Shown: piece by piece, positions 34,334 through 42,755 of the stretch
Numbering within the stretch: position 1 is the stretch's first letter
Layout: the number at the start of each line of letters is the position of its first letter
Source: Pseudomonadota bacterium
GTDB lineage: Bacteria; Myxococcota; Myxococcia; Myxococcales; Myxococcaceae
NCBI GenBank assembly: GCA_023423535.1
Contig: JAFAFL010000095.1
Location: 62,001-126,000, forward strand
DNA: 64,000 bases
Direction: 5' to 3'
The notes under the pieces: model-generated
Seen by the model: the letters and a program-made list of their open reading frames with translations, nothing else
Told to the model about the DNA's origin: nothing
Databases searched by the model: none
Program-made: the position numbers and the translations under genes

Positions 34334-34554
34334 ATGCGGCGGAGGCGGTGCAACGGCTGGACCACCTCCACCTACCTCCGCATCGCCCGGTCAGTGAGGA
34401 CCCGGCGCGCGCGCTTCCTGCGCGGTCGGTGAGCGACCGTGCAGTCTTTTCGCGTCCCGTCCCGCAGGGCCGCTGCCCGCCGGGGTGTGCCCCTCGATGC
34501 GCACCGGCGTCGTCTCCAGCCTTCCCGAGGTGTCGGGGCGAGGCGGGTGGGCGC

Positions 34555-35046
34555 ATGGCGGGCGGGATGGGGTCGGTGAAGTGCGTGGTGATGGCAATGG
34601 CGCTGCTGGCCTCGGGTTGCGAGCCGCCGCCGCCGGAGCTGCCCACGGAGCCCGGCGCGATGGGGCCGGCCGGGCAACAGGGGACAGGCGTCTCGACCGA
34701 GTGCCCGGTGCCGGCGGGCAGCTACAGCGCAGCCTTCCGGTTGGTGGGCACCGAGGGCAGCTGCGGCGACGCGAAGGCGGAGAGCTACGACCCGCTGGCG
34801 TTCGACGCGGAGGGCCGCTTCCTCTCACCGGTGGGGGATTCGCTCGCGCGCTGCGAGACGCTGCAGGTGGGCTGTCTGCTGGCGGTGCGCTGCACCTCGC
34901 AGGCGTTCAGCTCGCGCGCGGCGCTCGACGCGGAGCTGACGCCGGACGCGGCGCGCTTCACCGGACTGGCGACCGTGACCGGCAGCTACGCCGGCTGCCG
35001 CGAGGTCCGCTACTCAGTGGACGCGGTGCGGCTGCCGGCGAAGTGA
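34555..35046 (+). CDS. Small lipoprotein
   Basis: A 163-residue predicted lipoprotein (signal ending LLASGC, then a Pro-rich linker). The mature domain contains six further Cys that could pair, in short beta segments such as AECPVPAGSYSA-like and CETLQVGCLLAVRC, so a disulfide-stabilised extracytoplasmic domain is likely. Start ATG 34555 or 34567; neither has a strong ribosome site. It converges with the copper monooxygenase gene. Function unknown. Confidence 0.6.
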   Translation: MAGGMGSVKCVVMAMALLASGCEPPPPELPTEPGAMGPAGQQGTGVSTECPVPAGSYSAAFRLVGTEGSCGDAKAESYDPLAFDAEGRFLSPVGDSLARCETLQVGCLLAVRCTSQAFSSRAALDAELTPDAARFTGLATVTGSYAGCREVRYSVDAVRLPAK

Positions 35047-35061
35047 GCGCGCTCGGAGCGC

Positions 35062-36411
35062 TCAGAGCGTGAGGTACACGTAGTTGAGGCACATCTCGTC
35101 GCCGGTGCCCTCGCCCCACGTCACCGTCTTCGAGGTGGGGTTGTCCCAGCCGCAGGTCATCTTCCGCCCGTGCGAGGGCGCGACCTGCACCGGCTCCTTG
35201 AACATGTAGAACTGCTGCCAGTGGAAGTTCCACTTCGGGATGTCCACGAGGCAGGTGCCGGTCTGCGCGATCTCCACCCGCAGCCGCGTGCCGAGCTGGT
35301 GCATGTGCGGGAGCACGCCCCAGACGGTGACGCCGGGATGCGGGCCGCTCTCGGTGGTGGTGACCTCGTAGCCGGTGGACTGCGGCGGGATGGCGAACGT
35401 CGCGTGCGCCTGCGGGAGGATCTGCGCCACCTTCGCCACCGGCTGCTGCGCGTACTGGAGCTTCACGCGGGTGCGGTCGGGGACGGCCGGGCCGGTCGAG
35501 GTGTTGTAGTGGATCTGCATCACCAGCACCGCCGAGGCCGGCACGCGGATGCCGGTGCCCTGCGGGTATTGCGTCACCGGCGTGCCCGGCACCCAGCCGC
35601 CCACCACCTGCGGGTTGCTCGTGCCCGGACCGCCAAAGCACTTCCAGCCGGGGCCCGCGTGCTGCGCGTCCACGGCCTGCGCGTCGGTGCGCGCCGCCGA
35701 ATAGAGGAGCACGTGGTGCACCATCCGCCGCACGCCCGGCTCGATGTCGAAGCCGATGACGTCCGCCGCCTGGGTGCGCATCGGATCGAGGATGAAGCAG
35801 TGGTAGTCGTCCGGCCCGGTCGCGGTGGAGGGCGTGTAGTCGAACCCCGGATCCAGCGTGTCGCTCACCCACGGCAGCGCGAGCGGCGGCGGCGGCTCGG
35901 CGGGCGCGTCCGCCGGATCTCCTTCGGGCGCGCCCCCCGCGGACCAGGCGACGATCGTGTCGATCTCACCCTGCGTGAGCAGACGCTCGTGTTCGTAGGA
36001 GCGGCAGGAGGGATCCGCCATCCACGGCGGCATGCGGCGCTGGGCCACCGCGTCGGCGATGGCGAAGTGCATCGGCTCCGCCTGCGCGTAGGTCTGCAGC
36101 GGGAAGGGCGCCACGCCACCCTCGAGGTGACAGCCCGCGCAGCTGCGCTGGACCACCGGCAACACGTCGCGGTGCCAGGTGGGCGCGGCGGTGGTACCGC
36201 CATCCCCGTTCACGGTCCCGCCGTCCCCTCCGGACGTGCCGCTGTCGCTCGAGGGGGAGATTGCCGGCGGGGTGCCCGCGTCCGCCGGCACCGTCTGCGC
36301 CGGGCCACCGCACCCCGAGAGCAGGAGCACGGTGAGTGCCGTCATCAGCGCAGCCGCGGCGGGCTTCGGCAGGGCGTCGCGCAGGGCATGAGCGGGGCTT
36401 GTCGGGACCAT
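35062..36411 (-). CDS. Cytochrome c/PHM-type copper monooxygenase lipoprotein
   Basis: A 449-residue exported protein. The lipobox is LLLSGC near residue 34, followed by an Asp/Gly linker. A heme c site CAGCH marks a cytochrome domain. The C-terminal half has all copper ligands of the peptidylglycine/dopamine monooxygenase family: VHHVLL, MQIHYNT, LPHMHQLG and the Met in GDEMCLNYVY. It should be a two-copper, oxygen-dependent hydroxylase, with the heme perhaps replacing ascorbate as electron source; the substrate is unknown. It diverges from nirK across 334 bp. Confidence 0.83.
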   Translation of the reverse strand: MVPTSPAHALRDALPKPAAAALMTALTVLLLSGCGGPAQTVPADAGTPPAISPSSDSGTSGGDGGTVNGDGGTTAAPTWHRDVLPVVQRSCAGCHLEGGVAPFPLQTYAQAEPMHFAIADAVAQRRMPPWMADPSCRSYEHERLLTQGEIDTIVAWSAGGAPEGDPADAPAEPPPPLALPWVSDTLDPGFDYTPSTATGPDDYHCFILDPMRTQAADVIGFDIEPGVRRMVHHVLLYSAARTDAQAVDAQHAGPGWKCFGGPGTSNPQVVGGWVPGTPVTQYPQGTGIRVPASAVLVMQIHYNTSTGPAVPDRTRVKLQYAQQPVAKVAQILPQAHATFAIPPQSTGYEVTTTESGPHPGVTVWGVLPHMHQLGTRLRVEIAQTGTCLVDIPKWNFHWQQFYMFKEPVQVAPSHGRKMTCGWDNPTSKTVTWGEGTGDEMCLNYVYLTL

Positions 36412-36484
36412 GAACCGAGCATGCCACGCGCCCGGAAGCGGTGCGTTCGTGACCCGCGAAAAGGCTGCGCGCGACGTCTGGTTG

Positions 36485-36654
36485 GCTGCGCAAAGTTGCC
36501 GCGCCTCCGCAATGGCTGCGCGCCTCCGGGCAGAGCCGCGCAAAGCGTGCGGAGGGGCCTCAACCGCCCGATTCAAGAGGGAGAGGGAGCCGCCGTTCCG
36601 GAAGGCGGGGCCGCGGCATGACGCGAGCGCTCACTTCGCTGCGCAAACGCTGCG
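36485..36654. repeat. Three copies of a GCGCAAA motif in the nirK upstream region
   Basis: The 334-bp gap between the copper monooxygenase and nirK holds no gene. It contains three related elements: at 36485-36499 (GCTGCGCAAAGTTGC), 36535-36550 (GCCGCGCAAAGCGTGC) and 36639-36654 (GCTGCGCAAACGCTGC). Two further GGCTGCGC half-copies start at 36463 and 36514. A matching 16-mer occurs at 19220-19235. Regular use in gaps suggests a protein-binding site or a small dispersed repeat. I saw no clear FNR box. Confidence 0.45.
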
Positions 36655-36744
36655 CTCTTCGCCAACTCAATGGAGTCTCAGGTCCACTGAGAAGCGCCGT
36701 TGGATCGGGCCGTGCACTGGAGGCGCGCAGGAAAGGGATCCTCC

Positions 36745-38301
36745 ATGCCACGTCTCGTCCCCAAGCTCTGCCTCGCCGCCTCGCTCACCGCGCTGCTCTT
36801 TGCCTGCAACGACCCGCCGCCGCCCGCGCCGCAGAACGCGAAGCGCAACGTGGTGTCGGACACCGGCGGCTCGGCGCGCGGAGACTTTGGTCCGCCGCAG
36901 GGTGAGCCCATCCGCGCCATCCTCACCGACGCGCCGGAGGTGCCGCCGCCGACGAACCGCAACTACCCGGCGAAGGTCATCGTGGAGCTCGAGGTGGTGG
37001 AGACCGAGCTGCCGATCGCGGACGGGACCACGTACACCTTCTGGACCTTCGGCGGGAAGGTGCCGGGCAAGTTCATCCGGGTGCGCCAGGGCGACACGGT
37101 GGAGTTCCACCTGCTCAACCACCCCTCGAGCAAGATGCCGCACAACATCGACCTGCACGCGGTGACGGGTCCGGGCGGCGGCGCAAAGGCGACCTTCGTG
37201 GCGCCGGGCCAGCGCGCGGGCATGACCTTCAAGGCACTGAACCAGGGCCTCTACGTGTACCACTGCGCCACCGCGCCGGTCGGGCTGCACATCGCCAACG
37301 GCATGTACGGCCTCATCTACGTGGAGCCGCCCGAGGGCCTGCCGCCGGTCGATCGCGAGTTCTACGTGATGCAGGGCGACTTCTACACGACGGGCAAGTT
37401 CGGCGAGGGCGGGCTGCAGCCGTTCGATCAGGAGAAGGCGGTGGCGGAGCAGCCGACCTACGTCCTCTTCAACGGCAGCACCAACGCGCTGACCGGCGAG
37501 AACGCGCTGAAGGCGAAGGTCGGTGAGCGGGTCCGCATGTTCCTCGGCAACGGCGGACCGAACCTCGTGTCCTCGTTCCACGTCATCGGCGAGATCTTCG
37601 ACCGCGTGTACACGGAGGGCGGAACGCGCTTCAACGAGAACATCCAGACCACGCTCATCCCCGCGGGTGGTTCGGCGGTGGCGGAGTTCCTCCTCGAGGC
37701 GCCGGGCACCTACGTGCTGGTGGACCACTCCATCTTCCGCGCCTTCAACAAGGGCGCGCTGGGCCTGATGACGGTCGAAGGTCCGGAGAACAAGGACGTC
37801 TTCAGCGGCCGTCACGACGAGGGCCCCTACGTGCCGGGCGAGAAGCGCACCGCCGAGCTGATGCCGGCCGCGCCGGCGAAGACCGAGGCCATCCCCGCGC
37901 GCGTGGTGGAGCCGGAGGCGGCGAAGAGCGGCGCGCCCCGTTCGATGGCGGAGATGATGGAGCAGGGCAAGCGCGTGTACGCCTCCACCTGCCAGGGCTG
38001 CCACCAGCCGCAGGGCGAGGGCATGAGCACCGTGTTCCCGCCGCTGGCGAAGAGCGACTGGCTGATGGGCGATACGAAGCGCTCCATCGGCGCGGTGGTC
38101 CACGGGCTGAGCGGGCCGATCACGGTGAACGGCAAGAGCTTCAACTCGCAGATGCCGCCGCTCTCCTACCTGAAGGACGAGGACGTCGCCGCGGTGCTCA
38201 CCTACGTGCGCAACAGCTGGGGCAACAAGGGTGACCCGGTGCAGGCGGCGGACGTGGCGAAGGTTCGCGCGGCGGGCAGCAAGAACGCGGGAGACCACTG
38301 A
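36745..38301 (+). CDS. nirK: Copper nitrite reductase fused to cytochrome c
   Basis: A 518-residue lipoprotein-like exported enzyme (leader ending LLFAC) that reduces nitrite to NO. Two cupredoxin domains carry the full ligand set: H133, D136, H138 (HNIDLH), H173, C174, H182 and M187 (YHCATAPVGLHIANGM), catalytic H279 and H328. After a linker rich in Ala and Pro, a C-terminal cytochrome c domain has CQGCH at 416-420, so the electron donor is built in. AGGAAAGGG lies upstream. Its stop overlaps the nirV start. Confidence 0.95.
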   Translation: MPRLVPKLCLAASLTALLFACNDPPPPAPQNAKRNVVSDTGGSARGDFGPPQGEPIRAILTDAPEVPPPTNRNYPAKVIVELEVVETELPIADGTTYTFWTFGGKVPGKFIRVRQGDTVEFHLLNHPSSKMPHNIDLHAVTGPGGGAKATFVAPGQRAGMTFKALNQGLYVYHCATAPVGLHIANGMYGLIYVEPPEGLPPVDREFYVMQGDFYTTGKFGEGGLQPFDQEKAVAEQPTYVLFNGSTNALTGENALKAKVGERVRMFLGNGGPNLVSSFHVIGEIFDRVYTEGGTRFNENIQTTLIPAGGSAVAEFLLEAPGTYVLVDHSIFRAFNKGALGLMTVEGPENKDVFSGRHDEGPYVPGEKRTAELMPAAPAKTEAIPARVVEPEAAKSGAPRSMAEMMEQGKRVYASTCQGCHQPQGEGMSTVFPPLAKSDWLMGDTKRSIGAVVHGLSGPITVNGKSFNSQMPPLSYLKDEDVAAVLTYVRNSWGNKGDPVQAADVAKVRAAGSKNAGDH

Positions 38302-39098
38302 TGTCCGCCGGGCTCGCTCTCACCGTCGCCGCGCTGGTGCTCGCGGGTGCGCGGCCGGCACCGCAGGCCGCCGACCGGATGGTGAAGGTCGGGCCCGGCA
38401 CCGTCCGCTCCGCCTACGTCACGCCCGGCGGTGAGCCGCAGAAGGTGGAGGCCTTCCTCCTCGATGCACTGCCGGTGACCAACGCGGACTTCCTCGCCTT
38501 CGTTCGCCGGAACGAGGGCTGGCGCAAAGACTCGGTCCGCAGGCTCTACGCGGACGCGGGCTACCTCGGTCACTGGAGCGGCCCGCTGGAGCTGGGTGAG
38601 GCGGTCTCACCGAAGGCGCCGGTCACCCACGTGAGCTGGTTCGCGGCGCGCGCCTACTGCAAGAGCCGCGGGGCGAGGCTTCCCACCGAGCTGGAGTGGG
38701 AGCTCGCCGCGGCGGCGAGCGCGACGCAGAAGGACGCCGGCGGAGACCCCGCGTTCGTGTCGAAGATCCTCGCCTGGTACTCGCGGCCCACGCCGAAGAC
38801 TCTGCCGGACGTGGGCCAATCGGAGCCGAATGCCTGGGGCGTCCGCGACCTCCACGAGCTGGTGTGGGAGTGGGTGGACGACTTCGGCAACAGCCTCATC
38901 ACCGCCGACAGCCGCGACCCGAACAACTCCGACGCGATGCGCTTCTGCGGCGCGGGGGCCATCGGCGCGGGAGACAAGAACGACTATGCGGCCTTCATGC
39001 GCAGCGCCTTCCGGAGCTCGCTCAAGGGGCCGTTCACCGTGAAGAACCTCGGCTTCCGCTGCGCGCGGAGCCTGCCTCTGTCTGGAGCCACGCCATGA
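38301..39098 (+). CDS. nirV: NirV-like formylglycine-generating-enzyme-fold protein
   Basis: A 265-residue protein of the SUMF1/EgtB/PvdO fold with a signal peptide. The family strands are visible: DALPVTNADFLAFV, VSWFAARAYCKSRGARLPTELEWELAA, and FRSSLKGPFTVKNLGFRCA at the end. NirV genes accompany nirK in several bacteria, and their role is unsettled. It overlaps nirK by one base (TGATG) and the SCO gene by four (ATGA), so the three are one translational unit. Confidence 0.85.
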   Translation: MSAGLALTVAALVLAGARPAPQAADRMVKVGPGTVRSAYVTPGGEPQKVEAFLLDALPVTNADFLAFVRRNEGWRKDSVRRLYADAGYLGHWSGPLELGEAVSPKAPVTHVSWFAARAYCKSRGARLPTELEWELAAAASATQKDAGGDPAFVSKILAWYSRPTPKTLPDVGQSEPNAWGVRDLHELVWEWVDDFGNSLITADSRDPNNSDAMRFCGAGAIGAGDKNDYAAFMRSAFRSSLKGPFTVKNLGFRCARSLPLSGATP

Positions 39099-39664
39099 CC
39101 CCCCTTCGTTCCGTCCTCCTCGCGTTCGCTCTTCTGGCGCCCCTTGCTGCGTTCGCACAGGACGCCTCGCTGCACGACCTCGACACGCGGTTCACCGATC
39201 AGCGCGGCAAGGCGATGCGCTTCGAGGACCTGAAGGGCGGGCCGGTGCTCGTCACCATGTTCTACGGCAACTGCGAGTACGCCTGCCCGATGCTCGTCAG
39301 CCGGATGAAGCGGCTCGAGGCGAAGGTGCCGGAGGCGGACCGCGCGAAGCTGCGCATGGTGCTCGTCACCTTCGATCCGAAGCGGGACTCGGTGGAGGCG
39401 CTGCGCAAGATGCACGGGCTCTACTCGCTCGACGAGCGCTGGGGCTTTCTCCGCGTGGACGACGCGGAGGCGGTGAAGGAGCTCGCGGCGCTGCTGGGCG
39501 TGAAGTACCGCTTCATGCCGGACGGCGCGATCAACCACAGCAGCGTCATCACGCTGCTCGATGGGAAGGGCATCGTGCGCGCGCGGATGGACGGGATGGA
39601 CCTGCCGGACGAGACGATCCTCGACCCGCTGGTGCCCATGCTCTCCGCGCGGACGGCCCGCTGA
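39095..39664 (+). CDS. SCO-family copper chaperone/thioredoxin-like protein
   Basis: A 189-residue exported protein with a signal peptide ending AAFAQ and a thioredoxin-fold domain. Copper ligands are C60 and C64 (GNCEYACP) and the His in INHSSVI. SCO/SenC proteins deliver copper to CuA or to copper enzymes in the periplasm; beside nirK, the likely client is nitrite reductase. It is the last gene of the nirK-nirV-sco unit and overlaps nirV by four bases. Confidence 0.9.
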   Translation: MTPLRSVLLAFALLAPLAAFAQDASLHDLDTRFTDQRGKAMRFEDLKGGPVLVTMFYGNCEYACPMLVSRMKRLEAKVPEADRAKLRMVLVTFDPKRDSVEALRKMHGLYSLDERWGFLRVDDAEAVKELAALLGVKYRFMPDGAINHSSVITLLDGKGIVRARMDGMDLPDETILDPLVPMLSARTAR

Positions 39665-39685
39665 GAACCGCCTCTCGCTACGTGC

Positions 39686-40963
39686 CTACTCGCCGCCGAA
39701 GCGCTTGACCGCGCACTCCTCGAGCATCGCGCGGTGCGAGGGGTGCGCGATCTCGATCAGCGCCTTCGCCCGCTGCCGCAGGTTCTTGCCGTAGAGCCGC
39801 GCCGGCCCGTACTCGGTGACGATGTAGTGCACGTGCGCGCGGGTGGTGACGACGCCGGCGCCCTGCTTGAGCAGCGGCACGATGCGCGACTCGCCCTTCT
39901 TCGTGGTCGAGGGCAGCGCGATGATCGGCTTGCCGCCCTCGGAGAGCGACGCGCCGCGGATGAAGTCCATCTGCCCGCCCACGCCGGAGAACTGCTTCTC
40001 GCCGATGGAGTCCGCCACCACCTGGCCGGTGAGGTCGACCTCGATGGCGCTGTTGATCGCGGTGACCTTCGGGTTGCGGCGGATGACCGCGGTGTCGTTG
40101 ACGAAGGCGATGTCGAGCATGGCCACCGCCGGGTTGTCGTCGATGAAGTCGAACAGGCGGCGGGTGCCGTTGACGAAACCGGCGACGATGCGGCCCGGCA
40201 TCACCACCTTGTTCTCGCCGGTGATGACGCCGCGCTCCACGAGGTCGAGCACGCCGTCGGAGAACATCTCGGTGTGGATGCCCAGCTTGCGGTGATCGCG
40301 CAGCGCGGCGAGCACCGCGTCCGGGATGCCGCCGATGCCCATCTGCAGCGTGGCGCCGTCGTCCACCAGCGCGGCCACGTGCCGGCCGATGGCCCGCTCC
40401 ACGTCGCCGAGGACCGCGGGCTGGTGCTCGGGCAGCGGAAGGTCGCCCTCCACCAGCGCGTGGAACTGGCTCACGTGCACGCGGCCGTCGCCGTGGCTGC
40501 GCGGCATGTGCTTGTTCACCTGAGCGATGACCCGACGCGCGGTCTGCACCGCGGCGAGCGACGCATCCACCGAGGTGCCCAGGGAGCAGTAGCCGTGCTT
40601 GTCCGGCGGCGAGACCGTCACCATCGCCACGTCGATGGGGAGGATGTTGCGCCGGAAGAGCAGCGGGACCTCGCTGAGGAAGACCGGCAGGTAGTCCGCG
40701 CGTCCGGCCTGGACTGCTTCGCGCACGTTGGCGCCGACGAAGAAGTTGTTCGCGCGGAAGGAGCCCGCGTACTCCGGCTTCGTGTAGGGCGCGGGGCCCT
40801 CGGTGTGGAGATGGCAGATCTCCACGTTGCGAAGCTCGGCGGCGCGGGCGGTCAGCGCCTGGATGAGGAGCTGCGGCGCGGCGGCGACGCTGTGGATGTA
40901 GACGCGGTTGCTGCTGGAGACGATGCCAACGGCCTGCTCGGCGGAGACGAATGAGGGCTGCAT
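39686..40963 (-). CDS. Acetyl-CoA hydrolase/4-hydroxybutyrate CoA-transferase family enzyme
   Basis: A 425-residue CoA-transferase. The family pattern is clear: HTEGPAPY, SPPDKHGYCSLGTS, a glycine-rich GIGGIPDAVLAAL, then the catalytic Glu region HTEMFSDGVLDLVERG and GGQMDFIRGA. Such enzymes transfer CoA between acetyl-CoA and short-chain acids or hydrolyse acetyl-CoA. The start is ATG 40963; upstream Pro/Arg-rich codons are not family-like. It converges with the SCO gene and diverges from rmuC. Exact substrate is unknown. Confidence 0.9.
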   Translation of the reverse strand: MQPSFVSAEQAVGIVSSSNRVYIHSVAAAPQLLIQALTARAAELRNVEICHLHTEGPAPYTKPEYAGSFRANNFFVGANVREAVQAGRADYLPVFLSEVPLLFRRNILPIDVAMVTVSPPDKHGYCSLGTSVDASLAAVQTARRVIAQVNKHMPRSHGDGRVHVSQFHALVEGDLPLPEHQPAVLGDVERAIGRHVAALVDDGATLQMGIGGIPDAVLAALRDHRKLGIHTEMFSDGVLDLVERGVITGENKVVMPGRIVAGFVNGTRRLFDFIDDNPAVAMLDIAFVNDTAVIRRNPKVTAINSAIEVDLTGQVVADSIGEKQFSGVGGQMDFIRGASLSEGGKPIIALPSTTKKGESRIVPLLKQGAGVVTTRAHVHYIVTEYGPARLYGKNLRQRAKALIEIAHPSHRAMLEECAVKRFGGE

Positions 40964-41048
40964 GAGGGGAGCAAACCTCGGCCACGGCGCGCGATCGGGC
41001 AAGCGGCAATGAACGGGCGGGTTGGAGAATCGATATGACCTCCGCTCG

Positions 41049-42470
41049 ATGAGCGACGGGACGACGTGGTGGGTGGTGCTGGCGTTCGCGTGCGGTGCGC
41101 TGCTCGGGGGAGGAATCGCGCTGGTCCTCGCGCTGCGCGGCCGCGTGCGGAGGGCCGAGCGCGAGGCGCAGGCGGCGGCGGAACTCGCGGAGCTGCGCGC
41201 GGCGCTGGCGGCGAAGGGCGCGGACGTCTCGAGGCTCGTCACCGAGCGGGATTCGGAGCGGGCCGAGGCGCGCGCGGAGGCGCAGGAGCTGCGGCGAGAG
41301 GTCCTCCGGCTGCGCGAAGGAGGCGCCCGGCTCTCGGCCACGCTGGAGGGCGAGCGCAAGGCCCACGAGGAGAAGCTGGAGGCGCTGGCGGCGGCGGAGG
41401 TCCGGCTGCGCGAGACCTTCGAGGCGCTCGCGGCACAGGCGCTGCGTCAGAACAGCCAGAGCTTCGGCGCGATCGCGGAACAGCGGGAAAAGGCAATCGA
41501 CGCGCTGGTGAAGCCGGTGCAGGAGAAGCTCGCGCAGGTGGAGGGGACGCTGCAGGGGCTGGAGAAGGAGCGCGCAGCGGCGAACGCGGAGCTGCGCAAG
41601 CACCTCGAGCTCGTGGCGCAGGCGCAGGAGGGGCTGCGGTCGGAGACGGGGAACCTCGTGAAGGCGCTGCGCCAGCCGCACGTGCGCGGACGCTGGGGCG
41701 AGGTGCAACTGCGGCGCGTGGTGGAGCTCGCGCAGATGGTGCCGCACTGCGACTTCGAAGAGCAGACCACCGTGGACACCGACGACGGCAAGCTCCGTCC
41801 GGACGCGCGGATAAGGCTGCCGGGAGGGAAGAGCGTGATCATCGACGCGAAGGCGCCGATGGCCGCGTACCTCGAGGCGCTGGAGACTCAGGACGAAGCG
41901 GTGAGGGAGCAGAAGCTTCGCGAGCACGCGCTGCAGCTCCGGGCGCACATCCAGAAGCTCTCCGCGAAGGCCTACTGGGATCAGTTCCAGCCGAGCCCCG
42001 AGTTCGTCGTCCTCTTTCTTCCGGCGGAGAGCTTCTTCAGCACCGCGCTGCAGCAGGACCCGACGCTGCTGGAGACGGGCGTCGAGCACCGCGTGTTGCC
42101 GGCGAGCCCGCTGACGCTGATCGCGCTGCTGCGCGCGGTGGCGTACGGGTGGAGGCAGGAGCGGATCGCGGAGAACGCGGAGCAGATGCGGCAGCTCGGC
42201 GCGGACCTGCACGGACGCGTACGCAAGCTTGCCGAACACGTGCTGAAGCTCGGCCGGTCGCTCAATGGTGCGGTGGAGTCCTACAACGCCGCGGTGGGAT
42301 CGCTGGAGAGCCGGGTGCTCGTGGCGGCGCGCAGGTTCGGTGAGCTGGGCGCGATCTCTGAAGGAAGCGAGCTGCCGGAGGTCGGGCCGCTGGAGTCGCG
42401 CGTGCGGGAGCTGCAGGCGCTGCCCCCCGCGGAGACGCCCTCGCTTGACGCTCCGAAGACCTCCACGTAG
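41049..42470 (+). CDS. rmuC: DNA recombination/limiting protein RmuC
   Basis: A 473-residue protein with one N-terminal membrane helix, a long coiled coil (about 25-190) and the RmuC nuclease-like domain (RGRWGEVQLRRVVELAQMV, then DARIRLPGGKSVIIDAKAPM and EFVVLFLPAE). RmuC limits DNA inversions and resembles PD-(D/E)XK nucleases; the VIIDAK segment is the expected active site. I chose ATG 41049 over a TTG nine codons upstream. It precedes the B12 riboswitch on the same strand. Confidence 0.92.
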   Translation: MSDGTTWWVVLAFACGALLGGGIALVLALRGRVRRAEREAQAAAELAELRAALAAKGADVSRLVTERDSERAEARAEAQELRREVLRLREGGARLSATLEGERKAHEEKLEALAAAEVRLRETFEALAAQALRQNSQSFGAIAEQREKAIDALVKPVQEKLAQVEGTLQGLEKERAAANAELRKHLELVAQAQEGLRSETGNLVKALRQPHVRGRWGEVQLRRVVELAQMVPHCDFEEQTTVDTDDGKLRPDARIRLPGGKSVIIDAKAPMAAYLEALETQDEAVREQKLREHALQLRAHIQKLSAKAYWDQFQPSPEFVVLFLPAESFFSTALQQDPTLLETGVEHRVLPASPLTLIALLRAVAYGWRQERIAENAEQMRQLGADLHGRVRKLAEHVLKLGRSLNGAVESYNAAVGSLESRVLVAARRFGELGAISEGSELPEVGPLESRVRELQALPPAETPSLDAPKTST

Positions 42471-42487
42471 AAGCCGCGCACCGCCGG

Positions 42488-42690
42488 GTCGCCCATCGTG
42501 GGCGGTCCAAGAGGGAAGCCGGTGGAACTCCGGCGCGGTCGAGCCACTGTGATCAGGTGGTCCCGTCGATGGGACCCAGCCGCTTCCAGCAGTCACCACT
42601 CCGGCTGTTTCAACGGGGGAAGGTGGGAGGCGGTACCGACCCAGCGCGTCGTGCGCACCGGTCGGACCTGAGAGCCAGGAGACCTGCCCG
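42488..42690 (+). promoter_or_regulatory. Cobalamin (B12) riboswitch
   Basis: The conserved elements appear in order: GGTCGCCCATCGTGGGCGGT at the 5' side, the core AAGAGGGAAGCCGGTGGAA at 42509-42527, GCCACTGTGA at 42543-42552, and the B12 box AGCCAGGAGACCTGCC at 42673-42688. Together these are diagnostic for the adenosylcobalamin-type aptamer. It lies in the 286-bp gap before btuB. Boundaries are approximate by a few bases. When B12 binds, expression of the btuB operon should fall. Confidence 0.93.
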
Positions 42691-42718
42691 GCGTGCGTCG
42701 GATTCGTCCGCCGCGAAG

Positions 42719-42750
42719 GCCTTCTCTCTTCTCGGAAGAGAGCGGAAGGC
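42719..42750 (+). promoter_or_regulatory. Riboswitch expression platform: hairpin covering the btuB ribosome site
   Basis: GCCTTC (42719-42724) can pair with GAAGGC (42745-42750), and TCTCTTC (42725-42731) with GAAGAGA (42735-42741), leaving a TCG loop and a three-base bulge. The outer stem includes GGAAGG, the btuB ribosome site, six bases before ATG 42756. No U-run follows, so control is probably at translation. Pairing was read by eye. Confidence 0.6.
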
Positions 42751-42755
42751 GAAGC

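Noticed and set aside
34423..34450. A hairpin CGGTCG-GTGAG-CGACCG followed after five bases by CTTTT, terminator-like
   Set aside because: No plus-strand gene ends upstream of it, the stem is only six pairs and the U-run is short and separated. I do not call it a terminator.
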